DNA of 64,000 nucleotides from Aureimonas fodinaquatilis (GTDB lineage: Bacteria > Pseudomonadota > Alphaproteobacteria > Rhizobiales > Rhizobiaceae): positions 62,001 through 126,000 of the forward strand of contig NZ_VTWH01000001.1 in NCBI RefSeq assembly GCF_008369445.1, in the 5' to 3' direction. Made by a program: the position numbers and the translations under genes. The notes under the pieces were generated by a model. It saw only the letters and a program-made list of their open reading frames with translations, did not search any database and had not been told where the DNA came from. This document shows, piece after piece, positions 25,029 to 33,988 of this stretch. Position 1 is the stretch's first letter. Every line of letters starts with the position of its first letter.

Positions 25029-25313
25029 ATGGCAGGAATGAGTGTGGTTCGATTGTTTGGAGTGGCGTTGGCAGTTACGCTTTTGTCGGGCTGCGGCTTG
25101 TCCGGCGATGTGATCGCCGGTGGCATGGCGCAAGCCAGTGCCAACCTCGCACAGGCCAATCACAACCTTATGATGCAATATGGTTCGTGCCGGGAAGGCC
25201 TGATGATGACCGAGCGCGGCTGCGAAGTGCCGAGTTTGCGGTACAACAGCCGGGGCAGGGCCTATGTGGCAGATGGTTACGGCGGCTGGATTAGAGAGCC
25301 GGCTTATGACTAG
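25029..25313 (+). CDS. Small predicted lipoprotein
   Basis: A protein of 94 residues (start at 25029; an alternative ATG at 25038 is equally possible). VVRLFGVALAVTLLSGCGLSG is a lipoprotein signal with the lipobox LSGC. The mature part is about 70 residues with three further cysteines and/or tyrosine-glycine-rich ends (YGSCREGLMMTERGCEVPSL; YVADGYGGWIREP). I do not recognise the family. It ends inside the 5' flank of the large TPR–OmpA–WD40 gene, and possible start codons of that gene overlap its end, so the two are likely cotranscribed. Confidence 0.6.
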   Translation: MAGMSVVRLFGVALAVTLLSGCGLSGDVIAGGMAQASANLAQANHNLMMQYGSCREGLMMTERGCEVPSLRYNSRGRAYVADGYGGWIREPAYD

Positions 25314-25374
25314 ACTGATGCTGACACATTGGCATTCGCGCTCATTGCCCACAAACCCCCGGATTACAAAGCCC

Positions 25375-27978
25375 ATGCATTTTGTTCGCCTGTTTGGTCT
25401 GGTCATGATGTTGGTTGGAAGTTTGATTGCCCAGCCCGCGTTGGGCAATTCTGCCTATGCGGATATTTACCCGTTCGATCTTCTGCAACGCAGTCTTAAA
25501 ACGCAGAGTCCTTCAGAACGGGCAATCTTGCGCGGTTATTTGGCAAACGAGCATGCCGACACCGCTGAGGGTCTGTTTTCCGCAGCCTGGCTGGCTGGGC
25601 ACAATGGCGATATCGACACCAAGATAAGGCTTTATCAACAGGCTATTGAGGCGGACCCGGAGCTGACGGTCGCCTATATTAATCTGGCTTTGGAGCATGA
25701 GACTGCTGGGCGTTTTGATGTGGCACGCCAGCTTTATGATGAAGCACTTGCCAGCGCACCACTGGATGGCGATGTCATTCGCAACAGCTATTTCCTGCGC
25801 AAGAACAAGGACGATAATCCTGAAGATGCACACCGTTTCCTGAAGCAGTGGGAACAGGAAATCGGCACGCAGGAATATGTTTTTGATTTTGTTCGCGCGT
25901 TGGATGCCGAAGAGGATGGCCGGTTGCAGGAAGCTGGGGAGTTATACCGGCTTACCATAGAAAAAGACCCGCCTTTTGAAGTCTATCAACGCCTGATCAG
26001 GCTGCAATTGCGTCTGATGGCGGAAAACGAGCTTGAGCCAGGCATTCGTTATGCCGTCATCGACGATATTCTTTCGCCGTTGCAGGAAGCGGGCGATCCG
26101 GCTGCCTTTCAGTTTTCCGGTGAGATTCTGCGCGACGAATTTCATTCGCCGAAACTTGCTTTGAAGCAGTTTCAAAAAGCTTTCGAAAAGTATCCAACGG
26201 CGGAACTGGCAGAAACCATATTCGAGCAACTGGCAATGCGAAGCCCGGAAGAAAGCCAGGCTTTTTTAACGGAGGCTGCTGCGGAACTGCCGGGCAACTA
26301 TGCCAATGAGCTGACACTTGCATGGTTGAACTATCATTTCCTGGCCAATCCTGATGTGTCGCGGAAGCATTCGCTAAAAGCGCTGGAGCTGGCGCCGCAT
26401 GATTCAGGCCGGGTCAGCGCAATAACCGGCTACGGACTTTCGCTGGAAAAATACGGGCGGTTTGACGAGGCTTTGGCTTTTTATATCGAGCAGCAGCAAA
26501 GGCCGTATGCGGAAAGGTTTCAGCGCCAGCTTGGGCGCAGCGCAGTGGAAAACCGCATAGAGGCGCAGAAATTCGCAGAGGCGGCAGAACTGCTGAACAG
26601 ACTGTCTGAAACCGGCGAAAGCGGGTCCGACTGGTTCAAATACACCCATGGTCTGGTTGAGCAGGCGCGGCAACTGGAAATGCAGCCGCAGCCTGGTAGT
26701 TCGGATGCGCTACAGCTCCCCGACACGGATGAGGCAATAGTGCGTTTTGCGTTTGGTTCGGCGCAGGTTCCGGCGCGCTCGCGGGCATTGCTGTCCAACG
26801 TGGCAAAGGTATTGGAAGCGAACGAGGATGCCGTTCTTTCAATCGAAGGTCACACGGACATGTCCGGCAACGGGCGGTTTAACTTCGAGCTTTCGCTGGA
26901 CCGTGCCAAGGCTGTGCAGACCTATCTCAATACACATCACCAACTGCCATTGGATCGCTTGCAGATTTCCGGCCATGGCCCTGCCTTTCCCGAAGCTTCT
27001 AACCGCAATCGCGGCGGGCGAGCCGAAAACCGCCGGGTGGAGCTTCGGGTGATGCCAGCCAGTTCGCAAGCTGAACAACTGGCGGATATGGACGATGGGG
27101 CTTTTGCCAGTGATGGTCGTCGCGCGGTACTGGGGCAGAGCCCGCCGCAATTGTGGGACTTGCGAGCCAATACGAAACTGCATGATTTCTATCGGGGCCG
27201 TACGCATCGCTTTTCACCGGACAATGCCCTCGTCAGCTCAATTTCTGAATATGTTGAAGAGGGCGGGCAGACGACCAATGCGCTGTATATTTACGATACC
27301 GAAAGCGGCGTATCCGTTGGGCAGATTCACGAGCCGGTGGTCATTGATGCAATTGCATGGCGGCCAGACAGTCAGGCTATAGCCTATGTCACGGAAGACG
27401 GGTTCCTGAAGCTGTATGACGTGCAGCAGAAACAGTTTCTGGCTGTCACACGCATGGGCGCGGTGCGCATTGGCGGCCCGTTAAACTGGCTGCCGGATGG
27501 CAGCGCCATTATTGGCGGTCAGCACCGCATGACCAGCCTGAAGGTTTTTGATGGGGTAACCCTGGCAGAGTTGAGAGAGTTGGAAGGTGTGAATTGGCCG
27601 CACGCAATCGGTATCAGCCCGGATGGCCGGTACGTTCTGGCGTTCGATAATAAAATGCAGATGAGCGTTTGGGATGTTCGCAACTGGCAGGGCCCGCGTC
27701 AGGTTGAAACCCCGATGATACCTCAGCAACTCGCGTTCCACCCCACAAGGCCATGGGTTGTTCTCAACGCCAGATTTGAAGCCAGCGACACGACGCTGGC
27801 GGTGATGGACTATGCGGCGATGGTGCCGATAAGTCAGTGGCAGGACGAAGGCACATTTCAGATTGGCCTGATGCCGGGGAACGAAACCTTGTTGGCCGGA
27901 AAAGGTGACAGGCTTCTTGCCTTCAGAGCGCCGTCGCTTCGCCTGTCGGGTGAGGTTTTGCCTACAACACGACCCTGA
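25375..27978 (+). CDS. TPR–OmpA–WD40-like envelope fusion protein
   Basis: A protein of 867 residues with three parts. A signal peptide (MHFVRLFGLVMMLVGSLIAQ) is followed by TPR-like helical repeats at about 60-420 (DTKIRLYQQAIEADPELTVA; LARLYDEA-type repeats; FDEALAFYIEQQQRPYAERF). Residues about 455-560 are an OmpA-like peptidoglycan-binding domain with SIEGHTDMSGNG and RAENRRVELRV. The last 300 residues are a WD40/YVTN-like beta-propeller (IAWRPDSQAIAYVTEDGFL; AIGISPDGRYVLAFDNKMQ; WDVRN). An earlier in-frame ATG at 25306 exists; 25375 is preferred because it directly precedes the signal peptide. It likely anchors to peptidoglycan and presents a propeller in the periplasm. Confidence 0.75.
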   Translation: MHFVRLFGLVMMLVGSLIAQPALGNSAYADIYPFDLLQRSLKTQSPSERAILRGYLANEHADTAEGLFSAAWLAGHNGDIDTKIRLYQQAIEADPELTVAYINLALEHETAGRFDVARQLYDEALASAPLDGDVIRNSYFLRKNKDDNPEDAHRFLKQWEQEIGTQEYVFDFVRALDAEEDGRLQEAGELYRLTIEKDPPFEVYQRLIRLQLRLMAENELEPGIRYAVIDDILSPLQEAGDPAAFQFSGEILRDEFHSPKLALKQFQKAFEKYPTAELAETIFEQLAMRSPEESQAFLTEAAAELPGNYANELTLAWLNYHFLANPDVSRKHSLKALELAPHDSGRVSAITGYGLSLEKYGRFDEALAFYIEQQQRPYAERFQRQLGRSAVENRIEAQKFAEAAELLNRLSETGESGSDWFKYTHGLVEQARQLEMQPQPGSSDALQLPDTDEAIVRFAFGSAQVPARSRALLSNVAKVLEANEDAVLSIEGHTDMSGNGRFNFELSLDRAKAVQTYLNTHHQLPLDRLQISGHGPAFPEASNRNRGGRAENRRVELRVMPASSQAEQLADMDDGAFASDGRRAVLGQSPPQLWDLRANTKLHDFYRGRTHRFSPDNALVSSISEYVEEGGQTTNALYIYDTESGVSVGQIHEPVVIDAIAWRPDSQAIAYVTEDGFLKLYDVQQKQFLAVTRMGAVRIGGPLNWLPDGSAIIGGQHRMTSLKVFDGVTLAELRELEGVNWPHAIGISPDGRYVLAFDNKMQMSVWDVRNWQGPRQVETPMIPQQLAFHPTRPWVVLNARFEASDTTLAVMDYAAMVPISQWQDEGTFQIGLMPGNETLLAGKGDRLLAFRAPSLRLSGEVLPTTRP

Positions 27979-27999
27979 ATTGTGAAAGAGGTGAGCACA

Positions 28000-29115
28000 A
28001 TGGGACAGACAGCCCACAAACTGAACCGTCGCGCTGCCCTGTTTGGCGGATTCTCAGTGTTTGCATTTCAGCCGGTGACGGCCAAAGCGGCGGCAGAATG
28101 CAAGGCCATCACCGAAAGAGGTGACTGGTCGGTTACCAACCAGATTCATGGCATTGCCGGCGAAGTTCCATTGAACCCCGACGACAAGCTCGATCTGATA
28201 CAGCATATTTTTTACGAGGATTCGCAAGCTGCTGCCGAAACGGTCACCTTAAAGCCCTATCTCAGCTTCACATTGTCTATCGGCTTGGACAAAGACGCCA
28301 AGGTTACCAGGTCGACCATAGAGGTGGGCGGCAGCGGCTATGCGCAGCCGATCAACAGTTTCAATGTTTTGGGCGGCAATAATCCAGACAATCCGCAATA
28401 CTGGCCCAACTGGCAGCAACGGGGCGGCCCTATCATTGCTTCAACCCCAATGAATGAAGGCGACCGCGTTTATATTGGCTTTGCCGGCGCGAGTGGCGAG
28501 CCCATTGTATTGGGTGGCATACTGAAGATTGAGAAGCGCAACACGATGGGATCTCCTGTCGCCTTCTACAATACCACCACCGAGTTTACGCCAATCGAAG
28601 CTGACACGGCCTCGAGATTAATGCGGCTTTTGCGTGGTAGCAGCACAGTACAAGTGGAAACCGGCGTGGTCAGAGCATCTGGTTCGGCCATCCCACTTTA
28701 CCAGCGAGCGCTTGATACAAGCGACTTTGATACGCTCTACTCCCAAGGCATTCAGGACCTGCGTGCTATGGAGGCGCGCACTGACCCCAATGACTGCCTG
28801 TCAGAAGGATGTTTTCTGACAACTGCGTGCTGCGCGGTCATGGGGCGCCCGGATGATTGTTTCGAACTGGCCACGCTTCGCAAATTCCGCGATGGCTGGC
28901 TGAGCGCACAAAGCGGCGGTCCCGCGGCCATTGCGCAATATTACCGGATTGCACCGCAGATCAGTCAGGCTCTTGCCGACAGCTTCGAAGGGCGGGCGCG
29001 ATTGCGCGTCCTATACTTCGCAACCATTTTGCCATGTGTGGCCGCAGCGCGCCTGGGGCTGAATCGGCTTGCCTATAAGCTCTATCAGCGCATGCTGCGC
29101 CGCCTGATTACGTAG
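28000..29115 (+). CDS. Tat-exported protein with CFI-box-like cysteine motif
   Basis: A 371-residue protein. The N-terminus KLNRRAALFGGFSVFAFQPV has a twin-arginine motif and hydrophobic core, indicating Tat export. A central beta-rich region of about 170 residues follows. Near residue 265 the segment CFLTTACCAVMGRPDDCFEL with the following ATLRKFRDGWL matches the CFI-box pattern (CFxTTA...DD..EL..LR.FRD) seen at the C-termini of many secreted proteins. The C-terminal 40 residues are hydrophobic and basic. The ATG at 28000 has AAAGAGG upstream; the gene starts 21 bases after the propeller gene, and its end overlaps ada by eight bases on the opposite strand. No enzymatic role can be assigned. 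Confidence 0.65.
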   Translation: MGQTAHKLNRRAALFGGFSVFAFQPVTAKAAAECKAITERGDWSVTNQIHGIAGEVPLNPDDKLDLIQHIFYEDSQAAAETVTLKPYLSFTLSIGLDKDAKVTRSTIEVGGSGYAQPINSFNVLGGNNPDNPQYWPNWQQRGGPIIASTPMNEGDRVYIGFAGASGEPIVLGGILKIEKRNTMGSPVAFYNTTTEFTPIEADTASRLMRLLRGSSTVQVETGVVRASGSAIPLYQRALDTSDFDTLYSQGIQDLRAMEARTDPNDCLSEGCFLTTACCAVMGRPDDCFELATLRKFRDGWLSAQSGGPAAIAQYYRIAPQISQALADSFEGRARLRVLYFATILPCVAAARLGLNRLAYKLYQRMLRRLIT

Positions 29116-30175
29116 ACGCTTCCCGCGCAAGCAGTTCGCGCTTGCGCTCCACCCCCCAGCGATAGCCTGACAAACTGCCATCACTGCGCACAACGCGGTG
29201 GCAGGGAATTGCCACGGCAATGGCATTGGCGGCGCAGGCGCCTGCCACTGCCCGGGTGGATTTGGGCAGGCCCATGCGCGCTGCAATTTGTGCGTAGCTG
29301 GCGGTTTCCCCGGCTGGGATTGCTTGCAGAGCTTGCCAGACCCGCTGTTGGAACGCGGTTCCGCGAATATCCAACGGTAAATCCAGCCCGATCCCTGGTG
29401 CTTCAACAAAGCCAATGACCTGTGCAACCAGCTTCTCAAAATCCTCATCGCCGCCGGTCAGACGCGCATTTGGAAACCGCCTCTCCAGGTCATGCACCAG
29501 CTGCTCTGGATCATCGCCAAGCGTTATGGTGCAAATGCCTACACTGCTGCGGCCGACAAGAATGGATCCAAGCGAACACTGGCCCACAGCAAAATGGATG
29601 TCAGTGTTTTCTCCGCCGTTTTTGAAAGCCTTGGGCTGCATGCCGAGCATCTTGTCTGCCTTTTCGTAGAACCGACTGCTGGAATTGTATCCGGCAGCAT
29701 AAATTGCAGTGGTGACGCTGCTATCTCCATCGGCCAGCTCTGCGCGGATACGCCTGGCACGGCAAGCCGTGACATAGGTTTTGGGTGTCATGCCGGTTGC
29801 GGCTTTGAAAAGGCGGTGAAAATAAGCCGGGCTGAAACCGGAAGCTTGTGCCAGCGCTGCAAGATCGGATGCCTCCAGTTCAGTCTCGATCTGGCGGCAG
29901 GCCCGTTCAATGATGGCGCTTCTTTCGCTCCTGGCTGAAACAGCGTCTGGCGCACAACGCTGGCATGGCCTGAAGCCCGCTTTTCTTGCCTGCGCACCGT
30001 CTGCAAAAAACACCAGATTGCTGCGGTTGGCTGTGCGTGAGGGGCAGGAAGGGCGGCAGTAAATACCAGTGGTTCTGACCGCATAAATGAATTGGCCATC
30101 CGCTGAACTGTCGCGTTTCTCAACAGCGAGAAAACGCCGCTCCTGCTCCTGATCTATGCTGCTTTGAATGGTCAT
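29108..30175 (-). CDS. ada: Bifunctional Ada: DNA methylphosphotriester and O6-methylguanine repair, transcription activator
   Basis: A 355-residue protein with the complete Ada layout. The N-terminal zinc domain has TTGIYCRPSCPSRTA and the second pair in PCQRCAPD; its first Cys accepts a methyl group from phosphotriesters. An AraC-like helix-turn-helix follows (LAALAQASGFSPAYFHRLFK). The C-terminal methyltransferase domain carries the acceptor Cys in AIPCHRVVRSDGSLSGYRWG. The ATG at 30175 is chosen because an upstream in-frame ATG at 30226 adds a basic leader not typical of Ada. Likely self-induced by alkylation damage; an AlkA-type glycosylase is encoded about 4.5 kb downstream. Confidence 0.93.
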   Translation of the reverse strand: MTIQSSIDQEQERRFLAVEKRDSSADGQFIYAVRTTGIYCRPSCPSRTANRSNLVFFADGAQARKAGFRPCQRCAPDAVSARSERSAIIERACRQIETELEASDLAALAQASGFSPAYFHRLFKAATGMTPKTYVTACRARRIRAELADGDSSVTTAIYAAGYNSSSRFYEKADKMLGMQPKAFKNGGENTDIHFAVGQCSLGSILVGRSSVGICTITLGDDPEQLVHDLERRFPNARLTGGDEDFEKLVAQVIGFVEAPGIGLDLPLDIRGTAFQQRVWQALQAIPAGETASYAQIAARMGLPKSTRAVAGACAANAIAVAIPCHRVVRSDGSLSGYRWGVERKRELLAREAST

Positions 30176-30324
30176 CGGCCTTTTCCTGTCCCGTACAGCC
30201 TTTTCATAACGCTGGGAAAGGAGCAACTCATCCCGTTTCGTGCACTCATTTTCAAAAATAACAGGCGGTGGAACACTCTCCCCTCTTCTGTCATTTCAAT
30301 GCTTTAAGGCAAGAGGAGAGCGCC

Positions 30325-30528
30325 ATGCCACGCGGCGACAAAAGCGCTTATACTGACAAGCAGCAGCGCAAGGCCGACCATATAGCAGAGGCATATGAAG
30401 AAAAGGGCATTTCGGAGAAAGAGGCAGAACGCCGCGCCTGGGCCACGGTCAACAAGGATTCGGGAGGCGGCAACAAGTCCGGTTCAGGCCGGGGAAAGCC
30501 TGATACGCATAAGGCGGCCGGCAAGTAG
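30325..30528 (+). CDS. Small hydrophilic stress-type protein (often labelled plasmid stabilisation protein)
   Basis: A 67-residue, highly charged protein: MPRGDKSAYTDKQQRKADHI, then YEEKGISEKEAERRAWATVN and a Gly/Ser/Lys-rich tail. This is a widespread small protein in rhizobia, usually annotated as a plasmid stabilisation protein without direct evidence. AAGAGGAGAG sits just upstream of the ATG at 30325. A role in stress tolerance is likely from the family's usual context, but it is not shown here. Confidence 0.8.
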   Translation: MPRGDKSAYTDKQQRKADHIAEAYEEKGISEKEAERRAWATVNKDSGGGNKSGSGRGKPDTHKAAGK

Positions 30529-30550
30529 CTATGGGCGAAAGCCGACAGTC

Positions 30551-31609
30551 TCAACCTTCTGCCGGCTTGATTTCATAACGCAGTCCCCCGGCCTCGTATG
30601 TGACCTGAGCGGAACCACCAAATGCCGACGCAACGTGGCGCTGGATCAGTCTGGAGCCGAAACCGGCCTTGATTGGCTGGGTCACCAGCGGCCCGCCTGT
30701 TTCCTGCCAGTGCAGGTAAAAGCCGTTATCTCCCGGAATTTCCTTGTTCCAGCGAATGCTGATGGTTCCGGTGTCGTTGGAAAGCGAGCCGTATTTGATG
30801 GCATTGGTGATCAACTCGTTCAATGCCAGGGACAGGGCAAGAGCCTGCGGCTCCAGAAGATGCAGGTTTGGCCCTTCGGTGTTGATGCGACCTTCGGCGA
30901 TTGCATGCGGGGCGACAGCACTGGCTATGATGCTGTGCACATCGGCTTCTGTGGCGTGGCCGGTTTTCAGCATATCCTGAACGCTGGCCAAGGCCTGCAG
31001 CCTCTGGCTGAACGCCGTTTCCAGTTCCTGCGGAGTGCCGCCCGAACGCAATGTCTGCGAGGCGATGGAGCCGACAAGGGTCAGCATGTTTCTCATGCGG
31101 TGGGTCAATTCGCGGTTCAGGATTTCTGCACGTTGCTGTGCCTGAACCGCCAGAGTGGTTTCCACCACCGTGTCCATCATGCCCAGAATCTCGCCTTCAG
31201 CGCTGATAACCGGGCTATAGGAAAAGGTGAAGTAAGCCTGCTCGGATGACCCGTTTCGATTAATGGTCAGCGGGAAATTTTCAATGAATGTCGACTGACC
31301 ATTCATTGCTTTCACGGCTATTGGCTCAATCGTTTCCCAAGCCTCCGACCACACCTCGCTGAACGGTCGACCAATGGCCAAAGGCTTGTCACCCAGAATA
31401 ACGCGGAATGCGTCATTGTGAAATGTCAGCAGATCCTTTCCCCAAACCAAGGCTTTGGGAAAGGATGAGCACAGCATCAGCGCCAGCGTGGTTTTCAGAA
31501 CTTCGGGCCAGTCTTTGATGTCGCCAACTCTGGTGGAGGCCCAGTCCATCTGACTTATGATTTTTGCGGAATCGCCGCCGCATGCAAGAAAAGGGTGATG
31601 AGTTGTCAT
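30551..31609 (-). CDS. HWE-family sensor histidine kinase with PAS domain
   Basis: A 352-residue soluble kinase. An N-terminal PAS-like domain of about 150 residues carries WASTRVGDIKDWPEVLKTTL and ALVWGKDLLTFHNDAFRVIL, and a second, PAC-like stretch is YFTFSYSPVISAEGEILGMM. The phosphoacceptor region is RELTHRMRNMLTLVGSIASQ, the N-box is NELITNAIKYGSLS, and WQETGG contains the WxE signature that defines HWE kinases. No transmembrane segments are present. The ATG at 31609 is preferred over the upstream in-frame one at 31660. No response regulator is encoded next to it, so it is an orphan kinase, as is common for HWE proteins of general stress or light signalling. Confidence 0.85.
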   Translation of the reverse strand: MTTHHPFLACGGDSAKIISQMDWASTRVGDIKDWPEVLKTTLALMLCSSFPKALVWGKDLLTFHNDAFRVILGDKPLAIGRPFSEVWSEAWETIEPIAVKAMNGQSTFIENFPLTINRNGSSEQAYFTFSYSPVISAEGEILGMMDTVVETTLAVQAQQRAEILNRELTHRMRNMLTLVGSIASQTLRSGGTPQELETAFSQRLQALASVQDMLKTGHATEADVHSIIASAVAPHAIAEGRINTEGPNLHLLEPQALALSLALNELITNAIKYGSLSNDTGTISIRWNKEIPGDNGFYLHWQETGGPLVTQPIKAGFGSRLIQRHVASAFGGSAQVTYEAGGLRYEIKPAEG

Positions 31610-31785
31610 CGTAAGCGGCCGAATGCCTCCAAAAGAATCTTCAGCGCCATTTCCAAACAATGATCCGGCTGCTTTGTCATCACTCTAGAGCATCTGTCAG
31701 GCAGTAGCTATTGCTGAGTGGCGCGCGCTGCAACTATAAATAACTGCGCGTCATTGCGCATCTGCCTTTGGTTCCGGGAGTTATC

Positions 31786-32772
31786 ATGAAACATGTGCAT
31801 CTTGTCGTTCTTGGCGGAACAATCACCATGGCGCCGGGAGCGCAAGGTGGAATTGTACCGACCCTGACAGGCGACGATATATTGCGGCAGGTGCCTGAAC
31901 TGGCTGATATTGCGCAAATTTCGGTCGAAACTCCCTTCCTTAAACCCGGCGCAGCCCTGACTTTTCAGGATATTGCCACCGTGGTCGACAGGATTCGCGA
32001 AGCGGAAAAAAATGGCGCGCATGGTGTGATCGTGGTTCAGGGAACCGACACCATAGATGAAACCAGCTTTCTGCTGGACCTTTTATATGACGGTGCAGCC
32101 ACTGTTGTGGTTGCGGGGGCAATGCGCGGTGCCAAGGCTTGTGGCGCAGATGGACCGGCCAATCTTCTGGCATCGGTTATTGTGGCTGCCGATGAAGCGG
32201 CTTCGGGACTGGGTACATTGGTTGTGTTGAATGATGAGGTTCATTCGGCGCGGCTGGTGGAAAAAGGCCATACCGCTCTCACATCAGCATTTGTTTCTGT
32301 CAATTCCGGGCCTGTGGGACTGGTGGTGGAAAACCGTTTCCGGTTGATAGCACGGCCCGTGCGTTCGCAAATTCGCAATTTCGACAATGCCGCGACCGCG
32401 CCAGTGCTCATCGTCAAGCTTGGCCTGGACAGCGAGGATTTCGTTATCCGGGCGGCTGATTCACTTGGTTACAAAGGGGCTGTGATTGAAGGCTCCGGCG
32501 CCGGGCATGTGCCAACCCAGATTGCAGAAGCGGTGAAGAATCTTGCAAAAACCATGCCGGTGGTGCTGGCAACGCGTGTGCCAGGTGGGCCGGTTTTCCG
32601 CAACACATATGCATTTGTCGGGTCGGAAATTGACCTTTTGGCCAATGGGGTGATCTGCGCCGAATGGTTGTCTCCTCACAAAGCGCGTCTGGTCTTGGCG
32701 CTTTGCCTTGGGGCGGGACTCGAAGCGGCGCAGATTGATGCGGTCTTTCGCCAGTTTGGACCGGCAGGCTAG
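31786..32772 (+). CDS. L-asparaginase family protein
   Basis: A 328-residue type I/II asparaginase (Ntn-independent, PF00710). The first catalytic threonine lies in VVLGGTITM; the second in VIVVQGTDTIDETSFLLDLL with the Thr-Asp-Lys type triad. The region VVVAGAMRGAKACGADGP follows as in bacterial enzymes. No signal peptide is visible, so it acts in the cytoplasm. GGGAG precedes the ATG. It ends with a four-base overlap with the convergent DUF892 gene. Confidence 0.88.
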   Translation: MKHVHLVVLGGTITMAPGAQGGIVPTLTGDDILRQVPELADIAQISVETPFLKPGAALTFQDIATVVDRIREAEKNGAHGVIVVQGTDTIDETSFLLDLLYDGAATVVVAGAMRGAKACGADGPANLLASVIVAADEAASGLGTLVVLNDEVHSARLVEKGHTALTSAFVSVNSGPVGLVVENRFRLIARPVRSQIRNFDNAATAPVLIVKLGLDSEDFVIRAADSLGYKGAVIEGSGAGHVPTQIAEAVKNLAKTMPVVLATRVPGGPVFRNTYAFVGSEIDLLANGVICAEWLSPHKARLVLALCLGAGLEAAQIDAVFRQFGPAG

Positions 32773-33275
32773 GCTGCCTTGCGGGCTTTTGCTCGTTGAT
32801 TGGCAGATGTGTCTGCCAATTTGGTCAAGCTAGCATCCGTCTTGGTCTCTTCGGCAAGCGTTGCATCAAACAGGGCGGCTGCTTCCGCCATGCCTAGCTC
32901 TTCCGCCCAACGCTTCAATGTACCGTAGCGGGTCATTTCATAATGTTCCACTGCCTGCGCTGATGAGATGAGGCCTGCATCCAGCGCGACTGAATCCTTG
33001 AATTCCTCCATGATGTCCTCACCCTCGGAGAGAATCCCTTCAATCGCGTCACAGGTTTTGCCACGCGCGGGTTTGCTCATCAGTTCAAACACCTGTTGCA
33101 GTCTTTCAATATGGCCTTCTGTTTCGTCCTTATGCTTGCCAAATGCCTGCTTCAGCTCATCGGAATGCGCTGCTCTTTGCATTTTTGGCAGAGCTTTGAG
33201 AATTTTGCGTTCAGCGTAATAGATGTCCTTCAGTGTGTCGTGAAAAAGGTCTTCGAGATGCTTTTCCTTAGCCAT
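32769..33275 (-). CDS. DUF892 (YciE/YciF) ferritin-like protein
   Basis: A 168-residue four-helix bundle protein. The motif LFHDTLKDIYYAERKILKAL at the start, ELKQAFGKHKDETEGHIERL in the second helix, and EHYEMTRYGTLKRWAEELG in the third contain the Glu/His residues that would bind a di-metal centre. The family is linked to stress responses. GGAGACACAAG lies upstream of the ATG on the minus strand. The gene ends within the stop of the convergent asparaginase gene. Confidence 0.88.
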   Translation of the reverse strand: MAKEKHLEDLFHDTLKDIYYAERKILKALPKMQRAAHSDELKQAFGKHKDETEGHIERLQQVFELMSKPARGKTCDAIEGILSEGEDIMEEFKDSVALDAGLISSAQAVEHYEMTRYGTLKRWAEELGMAEAAALFDATLAEETKTDASLTKLADTSANQRAKARKAA

Positions 33276-33451
33276 CTTGTGTCTCCTGTCGAGAACTGGC
33301 ACTCGGCCATGGGGGATAGACACCTGAAATGACCCTTGCTGTATTTCGTTCCGTCATGAATTTTTGTCGAAAGCACCGGTAGAGCGAGATTTCGCCATGT
33401 TTCAGAGTGAATTGATCGCAGACAATTTGATTCGATATTTCCGGAGGTTGC

Positions 33452-33988
33452 ATGGTTGAGGCGGTTACAGCGCGTCCGTCAGGACGAAGGCCAGCTGGTT
33501 GGCTGATGGCTGTTTCACTGGGCATGGGTGCGACGATAGGCAGCGCCCTGCTGTTTCAGCATGTGGGCGGATACATGCCGTGTGCCCTGTGTCTGGAACA
33601 GCGGACTGCTTATTATATCGGCCTGCCTGTGGGTCTGATTGCAATTGGCGCTGTGCTGGCGGGCGCGCCTGCATGGCTTGGTCGCATTGCGCTGTTGATC
33701 ATTGGCCTGCTGATGCTGTGGACCATGGCTATCGGCGTGTATCACGCGGGAGTGGAATGGAACTTCTGGGCCGGCCCTGCCGACTGCGCTGCGGGTGCAA
33801 CGGCCAATTTTTCAGGTGATTTGCTGTCGGCCCTGGACGCAGTTGTGCCGCCGTCTTGCACCGAGGCGGCGTTGCGGGTTGGCGGCATTTCCATGGCCGG
33901 GTGGAACGTGATTGCTGCAGCCATTCTTGCGGCACTGGCGTTATACGGGGCTTACCCTGCTTCCAGTTCTGTGTCCCAGTACAGATAG
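33452..33988 (+). CDS. dsbB: Disulfide bond formation protein B
   Basis: A 178-residue inner-membrane protein with four transmembrane segments. The first periplasmic loop contains the catalytic CxxC in MPCALCLEQR; the second loop contains GVYHAGVEW, WAGPADC and VPPSC, giving the second Cys pair. DsbB reoxidises DsbA and passes electrons to quinone. CGGAGG lies upstream of the ATG. Its last 37 bases overlap the convergent HNH nuclease gene. Confidence 0.9.
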   Translation: MVEAVTARPSGRRPAGWLMAVSLGMGATIGSALLFQHVGGYMPCALCLEQRTAYYIGLPVGLIAIGAVLAGAPAWLGRIALLIIGLLMLWTMAIGVYHAGVEWNFWAGPADCAAGATANFSGDLLSALDAVVPPSCTEAALRVGGISMAGWNVIAAAILAALALYGAYPASSSVSQYR

